Origin: JBOHUC01 sp050733935
Lineage (GTDB): Bacteria > Eisenbacteria > RBG-16-71-46 > DASYSL01
Length of the DNA stretch: 64,000 bases
Direction of reading: 5' to 3'
Assembly (NCBI GenBank): GCA_050733935.1
Contig: JBOHUC010000098.1
Coordinates: 39,253-103,252, forward strand
The position numbers and the translations under genes are program-made. Position 1 is the stretch's first letter; every line of letters starts with the position of its first letter. A model generated the notes under the pieces. The model saw only the letters and a list, made by a program, of their open reading frames with translations, searched no databases and had not been told where the DNA came from. Below are positions 25,600 to 32,959 of this stretch, one piece after another.

Positions 25600-26361
25600 A
25601 TGAGCCACGCGACACAGCCTTCGTCCCATCCGTCCGCCAAGCCTTCCGCACAGCCTTCCACGCCTAAATCGGCCGATCTCCGGCGCCAGTTCGTCTCGTT
25701 CTACGGGCTCAAGCTCTCGCCCGCCTGGCGGGGGCTCTCCGCCGAGGCGAAAGCGCAGGCCAAGCGCGAGTTCGTGGCGGCCTGCGAGAGCTTCAAGGCC
25801 GAGGGCGGGATCCTCGTTCCGTACTCGTGTGTGGGCATCCGCGGGGACGTGGACGTCATGCTGTGGCGCATCCATCACGAGCTCGAGCCGCTCCAAAGGC
25901 ACGGCGCGGCCCTCATGCGCACGTCGCTTGGGCCCTATCTGGCCACGCCGTACGCGCTCCTCGGGATGACCAAGCGCTCGACCTACGTGGATCACATTCA
26001 TCCCGACCACGAGGACGACCGGCTCAAGATCGTGCCCGGGCTCCTCAAGTACATCTTCATCTACCCGTTCGTGAAGACCCGGGAGTGGTACGGGCTCGAC
26101 GCGGAAACGCGCCAGAAGATGATGCGCGAGCACATCCACATTGGAACGACCTACCCGTCGGTCAAGCTGAACACGACCTATTCGTTCGGTCTCGACGACC
26201 AGGAGTTCGTGGTCGCGTTCGAGAGCGACCGGCCCGACGACTTCCTCGATCTCGTCCAGGACCTGCGCGAAACCGCCGCGAGCCGGTACACGTTGCGCGA
26301 CACTCCGACATTCACGTGCGTGCGGCACGAGCTCGCGACCGTGCTCGATACTGTCGGCTGA
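25600..26361 (+). CDS. chdC: Chlorite dismutase-family protein, probable coproheme decarboxylase (HemQ/ChdC)
   Basis: 253 aa. After a Ser/Pro-rich N-terminal tail of about 25 residues the two ferredoxin-like halves of the family follow. Diagnostic pieces: YIFIYPFVKTREWYGLD, which includes the Tyr and Lys region used by coproheme decarboxylases; MMREHIHIGTTYPSVKLNTT, with the proximal heme-ligand-type His; and SFGLDDQEFVVAFESDRPDDFLDL and RETAASRYTLRDTP. The coproporphyrin branch would turn coproheme III into heme b. No other heme genes are next to it, so the specific activity is inferred from the family. It has its own promoter. Confidence 0.75.
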   Translation: MSHATQPSSHPSAKPSAQPSTPKSADLRRQFVSFYGLKLSPAWRGLSAEAKAQAKREFVAACESFKAEGGILVPYSCVGIRGDVDVMLWRIHHELEPLQRHGAALMRTSLGPYLATPYALLGMTKRSTYVDHIHPDHEDDRLKIVPGLLKYIFIYPFVKTREWYGLDAETRQKMMREHIHIGTTYPSVKLNTTYSFGLDDQEFVVAFESDRPDDFLDLVQDLRETAASRYTLRDTPTFTCVRHELATVLDTVG

Positions 26362-26383
26362 TCGCCCGGCGGGGTTGCATGCC

Positions 26384-27052
26384 ATGAGTGGTGTTCAGGA
26401 TCGACTGCTGAACTTTCTGCTTGGTTGGGCCCTCCTGACGGCAGCCCTGCCGACCCTGATTGTCTATCGCGCAGCCATGCAACCGCGATACCAGTGGGGT
26501 CTGTTCGGTATCGTCGGAGAAGGAGTGACGCCTGGCCTCCTGGTCATCGCCGCTGCGGCCATTCTGGCGTGGTCCGCGGTCGTGCTCGGTAGCGTGAGAA
26601 CCCACGCAGGCGGACTTCTTCTGATCGGGCTCAACGCGCTGTGGTTTACTTCTATCCTGGTTGCGGCGCTTCGATTGGGATCGCAGATGACGTTGCGTGG
26701 CGATGCCTACGGCATACGAATCAATTTGGCGATTCTGGGGCCTCTCGTATTCGGGGCGCTGCTGCTCTTGAGCATTCGCTGGTGGTGGACACGACGACAA
26801 AACCTGGTCGGCTTCGAGGCCTTGTCCACATTGAAGGTGACCCTGACGTCAGGAGCGCGTCGCGTCCTCTGCGTGGCAGCGGTCGCCCTGTTGCCTGTCA
26901 TCCTTGTTCTCTTCGCGATCGGCGATGGTGCTCGTCACACCTGGGCTGACCGAGTGGCAGTCGGTTGTGTCATTGTGCAGTGTCTGTGTGTCCTTGCTGC
27001 GTTGCGTGACGCCACGGTGGACACGGTCCGCTCGCCTGTGGTGGCGGCCTAA
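26384..27052 (+). CDS. Multi-helix membrane protein, cassette-like and lower in GC
   Basis: 222 aa from ATG 26384. Six or so hydrophobic segments are visible (LLGWALLTAALPTLIVY, VTPGLLVIAAAAILAWSAVVL, GGLLLIGLNALWFTSILVAAL, ILGPLVFGALLLLSI, VLCVAAVALLPVILVLFAI, VAVGCVIVQCLCVLAAL). No homologue recognised. The composition is less GC-rich than flanking genes, and its stop TAA lies in GCCTAAC, the start of an attC-like site. It could be an orphan integron cassette or simply acquired DNA. Confidence 0.6.
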   Translation: MSGVQDRLLNFLLGWALLTAALPTLIVYRAAMQPRYQWGLFGIVGEGVTPGLLVIAAAAILAWSAVVLGSVRTHAGGLLLIGLNALWFTSILVAALRLGSQMTLRGDAYGIRINLAILGPLVFGALLLLSIRWWWTRRQNLVGFEALSTLKVTLTSGARRVLCVAAVALLPVILVLFAIGDGARHTWADRVAVGCVIVQCLCVLAALRDATVDTVRSPVVAA

Positions 27053-27090
27053 CAACTCGGCCGCTCGCACCTGAGCAGGAGACGTTAAGC
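27047..27090 (+). other. Possible truncated attC-like recombination site
   Basis: GCCTAAC (27047-27053) fits the RYYYAAC core and GTTAAGC (27084-27090) fits GTTRRRY; the preceding gene's stop codon is inside the first core, as in cassettes. The 44-base length is shorter than standard attC sites and the inner stems are weak, so this is a low-confidence call. Confidence 0.25.
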
Positions 27091-27216
27091 CCGGGGGACG
27101 AGTCGTCTCTCTCAGGGGTCCGTACAATTTGTACAAGCTTGTACGCGCGTACGCTCACGTACGGTCGCGTACAAATTGTACAAGCCCGTGGGAGAGACCC
27201 CTTCACCCCCGGGCTT
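27087..27216. repeat. Nested inverted-repeat element with phased GTAC tetramers
   Basis: Outer arms AAGCCCGGGGG (27087-27097) and its complement (27206-27216) are perfect over 11 bases. A middle pair GTCTCTC/GAGAGAC (27105-27111, 27192-27198) and an inner perfect 13-base pair GTACAATTTGTAC / GTACAAATTGTAC (27122-27134, 27169-27181) follow. The core has GTAC at 27122, 27131, 27141, 27149, 27159, 27169 and 27178, every 8-10 bases. It lies between two converging genes, so it could be a bidirectional terminator, a palindromic mobile element or a protein-binding array. Confidence 0.75.
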
Positions 27217-27244
27217 TACATTGGGTCCAGCCGGGCCCAGCCGG

Positions 27245-27955
27245 CTACTTCAACGTCTGTCCGGGCTCGAGCGCGACGATCTCGGTCTTCGTGCCGGCCG
27301 TGAGGTGTCGCCGGAGCTCGTCGGGCGTGCCGGTGAGCGGCGGAAACGTGCCGTAGTGCATCGGGACCACCCAGCGCGGCCCGAGGAGCTCGATTGCCTT
27401 CGCCGCTTCGCGCGGTCCCATCGTGAAGAGCCCCCCGATCGGCAGGCAGGCCACGTCGGGCGCGTAGAGCTCGCCGATCAGCCGCATGTCCCCGAACACG
27501 TTCGTGTCGCCCGCGTGATAGATGCGGAAGCCGTTTTCGAGCGTGACCACGAAGCCGCAGGCCTCGCCGCCGACCAGGACCCCCTTCGAGCCGTTGATTC
27601 CCGAGGAGTGATCCGCGTGCACCATCTGCACCTCGAGCCCGGCCACGGTCTGCGATCCGCCTTTGTTCATCGGCCGGATGTTCTTCGCGCCCTCGTTCTC
27701 GAGCCAGAGACAGATCTCGAACATGCCCGGGATCTCGGGCTGATGCTTCCGGACGAGGTCGGGGGCGCTCCCTGCATGGTCGGCATGACCGTGGGTGAGG
27801 AGCAGCATGTCCACGCGCTCGAACGACTTCCAGCGATCGGGACATTTCGGATTGTCGATCCAGGGGTCGAACAGGACGTGCTTGCCGCCGGGGGTCTTGA
27901 GGTGGAACGCCGCGTGGCCGAGCCAGGTGAGCTCGAAATCCTTTCCGATCGTCAT
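27245..27955 (-). CDS. UPF0173-type metal-dependent hydrolase (beta-lactamase fold)
   Basis: 236 aa from ATG 27955, with a GGAGG ribosome binding site. The zinc motif THGHADHAG (residues 54-62) and the later HADHSSGI, GFRIYHAGDTNVFGDM and VPMHYGTFPPL supply the ligand set of the UPF0173/YtkL group of metallo-beta-lactamase-fold hydrolases. N-terminal TWLGHAAFHL is the family signature. No signal peptide, so cytoplasmic. The substrate is unknown. It converges with the cassette-like membrane gene. Confidence 0.88.
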   Translation of the reverse strand: MTIGKDFELTWLGHAAFHLKTPGGKHVLFDPWIDNPKCPDRWKSFERVDMLLLTHGHADHAGSAPDLVRKHQPEIPGMFEICLWLENEGAKNIRPMNKGGSQTVAGLEVQMVHADHSSGINGSKGVLVGGEACGFVVTLENGFRIYHAGDTNVFGDMRLIGELYAPDVACLPIGGLFTMGPREAAKAIELLGPRWVVPMHYGTFPPLTGTPDELRRHLTAGTKTEIVALEPGQTLK

Positions 27956-28012
27956 GAACGCCTCCGGGACAGGGGGCCGTCACCCTAACCCGTGAGCGGA
28001 AAAACGACCACA

Positions 28013-28047
28013 AAACCGAAGGCCTCCTCGAAAGGAGGCCTCGGTTT
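28013..28047 (-). terminator. Rho-independent terminator after the heptad-repeat gene
   Basis: A strong hairpin (GGCCTCCT-CGAA-AGGAGGCC, 28021-28040) extended by AAACCGA/TCGGTTT on both sides, followed on the minus strand by TTTTG. It lies 41 bases after the stop of the repeat-protein gene. Confidence 0.85.
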
Positions 28048-28087
28048 CGGGCTCAAAGAGGTGCTGTCGAAGGTGCGGCCCTGAATC

Positions 28088-28555
28088 TTACTCGTCCGCC
28101 GTCATCTTGCGGGTCGTGGCAACCGAACCGCGAGCGGTGGCGACTGAACCGCGCGCCGTGGCGACCGAGCCGCGAGCGGTGGCAACCGAACCGCGCGCCG
28201 TGGCAACCGAACCGCGCGCCGTAGCAACGGAACCGCGGGCGGTAGCGACGGAACCGCGCGAGGTCGCGAGCGTGCCGCGGGGGCTGGTCAGCGTTCCGCG
28301 AGGCGTGGCAGCCGAACCGCGGGGGCTGGTCAGCGTTCCGCGAGGGGTTGCGGCCGAACCGCGAGGGCTGGTCAGCGTGCCGCGAGGCGTAGCCGCCGAA
28401 CCGCGAGGGCTGGTCAGCGTACCGCGAGGCGTGGCAGCCGAACCGCGCGGGGTGGCAACCGAACCGCGAGCGGTGGAGACGTTCGACTTGGACTCTGTCT
28501 TCTTCGCCGGAGCCTCGATTCTCGAGGCGACTTTGGGTGTCAGCTTCTTCGACAT
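28088..28555 (-). CDS. Small basic protein of 17 RG-containing heptapeptide repeats
   Basis: 155 aa from ATG 28555, with AGGAGG 10-15 bases upstream and a terminator downstream, which together fix the strand. Residues 1-27 are Lys-rich (MSKKLTPKVASRIEAPAKK). Residues 28-146 are 17 heptads with the pattern (T/S)-x-R-G-(S/T)-x-x: a middle block alternating TPRGTLT and SPRGSAA, and a C-terminal block of TARGSVA units. There is no hydrophobic core, no cysteine, almost no acidic residue before the last three residues, and one Arg per heptad, so the protein is strongly basic and probably extended. Binding to nucleic acid or polyanions is an inference. No known family recognised. The opposite strand is also open because the DNA repeats every 21 bases. 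Confidence 0.75.
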   Translation of the reverse strand: MSKKLTPKVASRIEAPAKKTESKSNVSTARGSVATPRGSAATPRGTLTSPRGSAATPRGTLTSPRGSAATPRGTLTSPRGSAATPRGTLTSPRGTLATSRGSVATARGSVATARGSVATARGSVATARGSVATARGSVATARGSVATTRKMTADE

Positions 28556-28755
28556 TTTGACTACCTCCTCTTTGAGTGACCGGTGAATCCTCCGGAGCTG
28601 GCTGGGGGGTGAGCTTCCGGATTCGACCGAGATTTAACGCATCGGCTGTGCCACATCTGCCCTTGCCGACGTGCCCACCCCGCAACCACCAACCAAACCT
28701 TGGTTTAGGAGATTCGCTGGGATTGTTCCGCGGCCCTGAGACCCACCGGCCCGGC

Positions 28756-28799
28756 GGGGATTTCCCGAGAAGACGAGGAAAACCGTTGGGGAAATCCCC
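28756..28799. repeat. Inverted repeat between the heptad gene and the GAF-HlyD gene
   Basis: GGGGATTTCCC (28756-28766) and GGGAAATCCCC (28789-28799) are perfect 11-base inverted arms with a 22-base loop. No T-run follows on either side. It may be a factor-dependent terminator for the GAF-HlyD operon or an operator for the repeat-protein gene. The rest of the 28556-28823 gap shows only AAACC-TT-GGTTT (28695-28706). Confidence 0.55.
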
Positions 28800-28823
28800 A
28801 GCTCACCTTCGGGCCCAACGAAT

Positions 28824-30848
28824 CTACAACCAGAACCCCATCCGCAGCCAGCGCCAAACACCCCGGAGCCAGCGGACGATGAGCGTTTCTGGTGAAACGT
28901 CCACCCGGGCCCGGCCGGTCATACCGCTCCGAAGGGTCGGCCCGGGGTTCGCCACGAACCCGAGGACCTTGAACACGGTCGGGCGTCCCGGCCGGCTCGG
29001 CTCGCCCTGCCAGGAGACCTCGGTGACGCGGCCACGGAACTGCCGATCCGGGTAGCCCAGCACCTTGAGCCTAAGCGTCTGCCCCGGCCGGATGCGGGCC
29101 ACATCGGTCTCCGAAACGCCGATCTCGACCCGCAGCGTGTCGAGCGGGGAGACCTGGCAGAAGACCTCCCCGGCCTCGAGATACGTCCCCGCCCGTTCGG
29201 CCAGGTTCGGGGTCAGCACATAGCCGGTCACCGGGGCGGTGAGCTGCGACCGCGCGTTGTCCCGCTCGAGAGCCGCCAGGCGGGCCATGGCTCCCTCGCG
29301 GTCGAGCTCGGCCATCCGGCGGGCGAACGGATCGGCACCCCGTTCGGCCTGCCCGCCCGCGGCTTGCGCGTGGTCGGCTTCCGCCCGAAGGGTCGAAAGC
29401 CGGGCCGCGAGTCCCTCGGGCTCGAGGACCGCGAGCCGCTGCCCGGCGAGAACCCGCTGACCGGAACGGGCCTCCACCGAGCGGACGATCCCGGTCGACG
29501 CCGCCCGGACGGAAACTTCGTTTGCAGGGAGCGTGCGGCCGTCCCCGCCCACGGCCGCGGGCCAGGGAATCGCTCCGACGAGGAGCAGGCCCACACCGAT
29601 CGCAATCAGGATTCCCCGTCGGCGGGCCGGGCTCATGCGCTGCCAGCGTCGGCGGCGCTCGGCGAGCGGGGTGAGCGCGCTCACCATCGGAAGCTGCCGG
29701 TAGAGCTCCGCATTCCGGATCGCGACCGAGAGCTGGCCGACCAGGACCCCGAGGGCCTCGCGGTCGCTCTCGCTGTCGAACTGGCCCTCGGCGTACGACT
29801 CGAGGAGCAGCACACCGACCGGGCCCTGGTCGTCCCGGAGCCCGAGCACGAGCGCGCCTCGCATCTCGCCCTTGAAATAGTCGAGCCAGACGTCGCGTCC
29901 TGGGTGGTCCTCGTTCTGCTCCACCTCCGAGAGCCCGACGACCAGGCTGTCAGGCTTCTTGAAGCCGATCCACTCGAGCAACTTCTCGAGCCCGAGCCGC
30001 TCGGCCGTGTTCGCATCGACGCGCGGGAAATCGCTCACCGCACGGATCTTCAGGCGCTGGCCCTCGAACAGGGCGAGCACAGCGCGCTGCCGCTCGACGA
30101 TCGCACCGGAGAGGTTCACGGCGGTCTGGAGCACGTGGTCCACGTCGAGCGTCGAGGAGAGCTCGCGGCTGATGCGCAGGAGCGCGTCCAGGTCCTGCAG
30201 GCGGTTCTGGTTCTGCTCGAACAGCAGGGCGCGATCGATCGCGAGCGCCGCCTGATCGGCGACGTGATCGAGGAACAGGCGGGCGTCCTCGGGATAGGGC
30301 TCGCCGCCCGGCGCCGGTCCCATGGCCATGACCGCGATCGTCCTGTTCTCGAGCAGGAGGGGGACGAAGAGATCGAGCAGCGGTGTGAGGTTCGCTTCCG
30401 GATCCGCCTCGAGCGCTTCGGCCTTCCACTCCGCGAACGCCTCGCTCTCCTCGGCCTGCGCGACGTCAAACGTGCTCGCTTCGTTCTCGGCCAGATTGCA
30501 GAGCGCGAGGTCGGGGAGGCTCACACCGAGATGCTCGCGGGTCTCCTCGTCGAACCCGATCGACGCGAGCAGCTCGAAGCTCCCTTCGCCGTGAGAAAGG
30601 AAGAGCGCTCCGCTCCGCGCCATCACGGAGCGGGTGGCGACGTCGAGCGCCGCCGCCGCGGCGGACGTCGCGTCGTGCGTCTCGACGAGACTGTTGGAGG
30701 CTTCGCTCATCGCGAGCACGCGACTCGTGATCTCCGAGAGCTGGGCGTAGGAAAGATCGAGCTGCGCCTGCAGCCGGTCGCGCTCCTCGGCCAGGCGCGC
30801 ACGCTCCTGCTCGAGGGCTTCTATGCGGTCGTCTTTGGGCTCGCTCAC
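28824..30848 (-). CDS. GAF-domain/HlyD membrane-fusion hybrid protein
   Basis: 674 aa. Order: an N-terminal coiled coil (residues about 5-45, EALEQERARLAEERDRLQAQ), two GAF-like regions (about 50-210 and 220-395), a single transmembrane helix (RRGILIAIGVGLLLVGAIPW, about 428-447) and a HlyD-type periplasmic part with lipoyl-like halves (GIVRSVEARSGQRVLAGQRL ... LTAPVTGYVLTPNLAERAG) and a beta-barrel (DVARIRPGQTLRLKVLGYPD). A cytoplasmic sensor joined to a periplasmic adaptor is unusual. It overlaps the M50 gene by 4 bases and shares its C-terminal WL-type ending, so it is the third member of one module. Confidence 0.8.
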   Translation of the reverse strand: MSEPKDDRIEALEQERARLAEERDRLQAQLDLSYAQLSEITSRVLAMSEASNSLVETHDATSAAAAALDVATRSVMARSGALFLSHGEGSFELLASIGFDEETREHLGVSLPDLALCNLAENEASTFDVAQAEESEAFAEWKAEALEADPEANLTPLLDLFVPLLLENRTIAVMAMGPAPGGEPYPEDARLFLDHVADQAALAIDRALLFEQNQNRLQDLDALLRISRELSSTLDVDHVLQTAVNLSGAIVERQRAVLALFEGQRLKIRAVSDFPRVDANTAERLGLEKLLEWIGFKKPDSLVVGLSEVEQNEDHPGRDVWLDYFKGEMRGALVLGLRDDQGPVGVLLLESYAEGQFDSESDREALGVLVGQLSVAIRNAELYRQLPMVSALTPLAERRRRWQRMSPARRRGILIAIGVGLLLVGAIPWPAAVGGDGRTLPANEVSVRAASTGIVRSVEARSGQRVLAGQRLAVLEPEGLAARLSTLRAEADHAQAAGGQAERGADPFARRMAELDREGAMARLAALERDNARSQLTAPVTGYVLTPNLAERAGTYLEAGEVFCQVSPLDTLRVEIGVSETDVARIRPGQTLRLKVLGYPDRQFRGRVTEVSWQGEPSRPGRPTVFKVLGFVANPGPTLRSGMTGRARVDVSPETLIVRWLRGVWRWLRMGFWL

Positions 30849-32959
30849 AGCCAGAAATCCGCTCGAACGACGCGCGCGTAGAAACGCGTGACACGCTGGA
30901 CGAGACTCAAGGGTGGGGCCGCCACGCGCGCGACGCCGGACATGCCGGGGCGCAACGCGCCGTCTGGGTTCGGAATGCGGGCGCGCACGAGGTAGGTCTG
31001 CGCCGGACGATCCGGATCCACGAGCCGTGCGGCCGGGAGGCCCAGCACCGCGTCGCTCGCGGGTCCGAAGTCGAGGCTCTCGATGCGGAAATGGATCCTG
31101 CGCCCGGGATCGCTGCGCAGGCGCAGGTCCGCGCGCTGGCCGAGCCCGAGATCGCCGATCGCGCGTTCACTCGCGAGCAGAACCACGGAAAGCGTATCCA
31201 GGCGGCCGATCGTCAGGATCGAATCCCCGACCTCGACGTGCTGTCCGCGCAGCGATTGCGGGTAGGGCGCGAGCACGTATCCAGGGGTCACGGCCGTGAT
31301 CCAGCCCGCCGCGTTCTGGGCCCGCGCTTCCTCCCATCGGGCACGCGCCACCGGGAGAGCCGTGAGCCCGCCCGCCGTCGCATCCGCGCGCGACCACGGC
31401 TCGCTCAGGGCGCGGCGCAGCTCGGCTTCGCGCCGCCCGGCGTTCGACGCCTGGGTGGCACTCCGGGCGTCGCTTTCCTCCGACCGGACGACTGCGAGCA
31501 CGGCACCCGGGGCCACGAAGGACCCGTCGCGTACCAGGACCTCCTCGATCGTCCCTTCGACCGGGCTCGCGACGACGCGCTGCTCGACCGGGATGAGGCG
31601 CGCTTCGACCTTGACGCGATGGGGAAGCGGAAGCAGCACGACTCCGACGAGGAGCACGGCCAGGCCGATCGCCAGGGCGAGATGGCGGCGCACGAAACCC
31701 GCCTTCTCGATCGCCAGGTAGCGCGCCCCGTTCCAGAGCTTCGCCCACTGCTTGCGTGTCATGTAGAGGAAGAACACGGCGAACACGACGAAGCCCGCCT
31801 CGCGGAAGTTGCCGACCAGGATTCCGCGCAGGAAGAGGAGAACGACGACCGCATAGAAGATCGAATAGGCCATCGCGCACAGCCCGTAGATGAGGAGCGC
31901 CTTCCGCTCGTGCCGGGTGAGACCCGGATCCGGCACGCTCATGCGAAGGACATGCTTCTTGAAGAAATCGCCGACGTACGTGAACGCGCGCTCGCGCAGG
32001 TCCGGGATGTCGAGCCAGCTCATAAGCACGTAGTAGCCGTCGAGCTTGATGAGCGGGTTGTAGTTGAAGACGAGGCCCGTCATGCCGGAGAACAGCATGA
32101 CGCGGAACGCGATGTCGTGCACGAGGAGGTCCGAGGGTGTGATCGCCCAGATGTAGGTTCCGAGCGTGAAGCACAGGATTTCGACGTAGCCGCCCGCAAG
32201 CGCGACCGCGGCGCGGTGCCAGCGCTTCTCGAAGAAGTAGATGTCCGAGACGTCGCAGAACATGCCGGGCATGAGGTAGAACAGCATGAAGCCGAGCCGC
32301 CGGGGCTGGCCGCCGAAGTGCATGCACGTGAGCCCGTGTCCGAACTCGTGGGCGATCACGATCAGGAACAGGATCACCCACAGCATGAGAAGGCCCAGCC
32401 AGTTCGAGTTCTCGAGGGTGAAGATCGTGGCGAGCCCGCCGACGAGCGCGTCCCGCCGGTCCCACAGGATTCCGCAGGCGCCCAGGAACGCGATCACCGC
32501 TCCGATGACGAACCAGCGCGCGAACAGGATCCGGAGCATCGGGTAGACGACCTTGAAGACCGGTGTGGGGTCGATCACGCCGAACTGGATGTTGAAGATG
32601 TTCTTGAGCGACTCGGGCGCGAACTTCCGGCGGGCCTCGCGGGCGCGGGCGCGCTGGATCTCGTTCATCTTGAACGTCTCTTCGAGGAACCCGCCGCGCT
32701 GGAGGTCGCCCGCGACCTCGGTCACGTACTCGACCGGAAAGGTGTACTGGGGATAGCGGGCCTCCATCTCCGCGCTGACCTCGGCCGCACCCCGCTGGCC
32801 GTCGAGCAGATCGCAGATGTCGTGCGTGATCGGATCGTGCCGGTAATAGCTGTTCCGCACCGGGTCGTGCACGGTGTACGAGGCGTCGCCCGATTCGACG
32901 ATCCGGCGCACCACGAGATCGCGCCGGAATCGCGGGATGGGATCGTTAGAGCCGCGCAC
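30845..32959 (-). CDS. M50 metallopeptidase-HlyD hybrid (site-2-protease-like, peptide export type)
   Basis: 704 aa from GTG 32959. Residues 1-95 resemble a PqqD-like peptide-binding domain (VHDPVRNSYYRHDPITHDICDLL is split over the conserved core). A multi-helix membrane part follows with the zinc site HEFGH (204-208) and NPLIKLDGYY (301-310), whose Asp is the third ligand, as in YydH/SpoIVFB-like proteases. After further helices the last 260 residues are a HlyD/lipoyl-type adaptor (VVASPVEGTIEEVLVRDGSFV, ALRPGMSGVARV). It overlaps genes on both sides (14 and 4 bases). Family members are labelled 'putative peptide zinc metalloprotease'; role in exporting or processing a peptide is likely. 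Confidence 0.85.
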   Translation of the reverse strand: MRGSNDPIPRFRRDLVVRRIVESGDASYTVHDPVRNSYYRHDPITHDICDLLDGQRGAAEVSAEMEARYPQYTFPVEYVTEVAGDLQRGGFLEETFKMNEIQRARAREARRKFAPESLKNIFNIQFGVIDPTPVFKVVYPMLRILFARWFVIGAVIAFLGACGILWDRRDALVGGLATIFTLENSNWLGLLMLWVILFLIVIAHEFGHGLTCMHFGGQPRRLGFMLFYLMPGMFCDVSDIYFFEKRWHRAAVALAGGYVEILCFTLGTYIWAITPSDLLVHDIAFRVMLFSGMTGLVFNYNPLIKLDGYYVLMSWLDIPDLRERAFTYVGDFFKKHVLRMSVPDPGLTRHERKALLIYGLCAMAYSIFYAVVVLLFLRGILVGNFREAGFVVFAVFFLYMTRKQWAKLWNGARYLAIEKAGFVRRHLALAIGLAVLLVGVVLLPLPHRVKVEARLIPVEQRVVASPVEGTIEEVLVRDGSFVAPGAVLAVVRSEESDARSATQASNAGRREAELRRALSEPWSRADATAGGLTALPVARARWEEARAQNAAGWITAVTPGYVLAPYPQSLRGQHVEVGDSILTIGRLDTLSVVLLASERAIGDLGLGQRADLRLRSDPGRRIHFRIESLDFGPASDAVLGLPAARLVDPDRPAQTYLVRARIPNPDGALRPGMSGVARVAAPPLSLVQRVTRFYARVVRADFWL

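Noticed and set aside
28107..28480. Possible CRISPR array
   Set aside because: Units of 21 bases are contiguous and coding, with no unique spacers, no leader and no cas genes.
28107..28586. Plus-strand reading with VATEPRA heptads
   Set aside because: Antisense of the RG-heptad gene; the minus strand has the Shine-Dalgarno and terminator.
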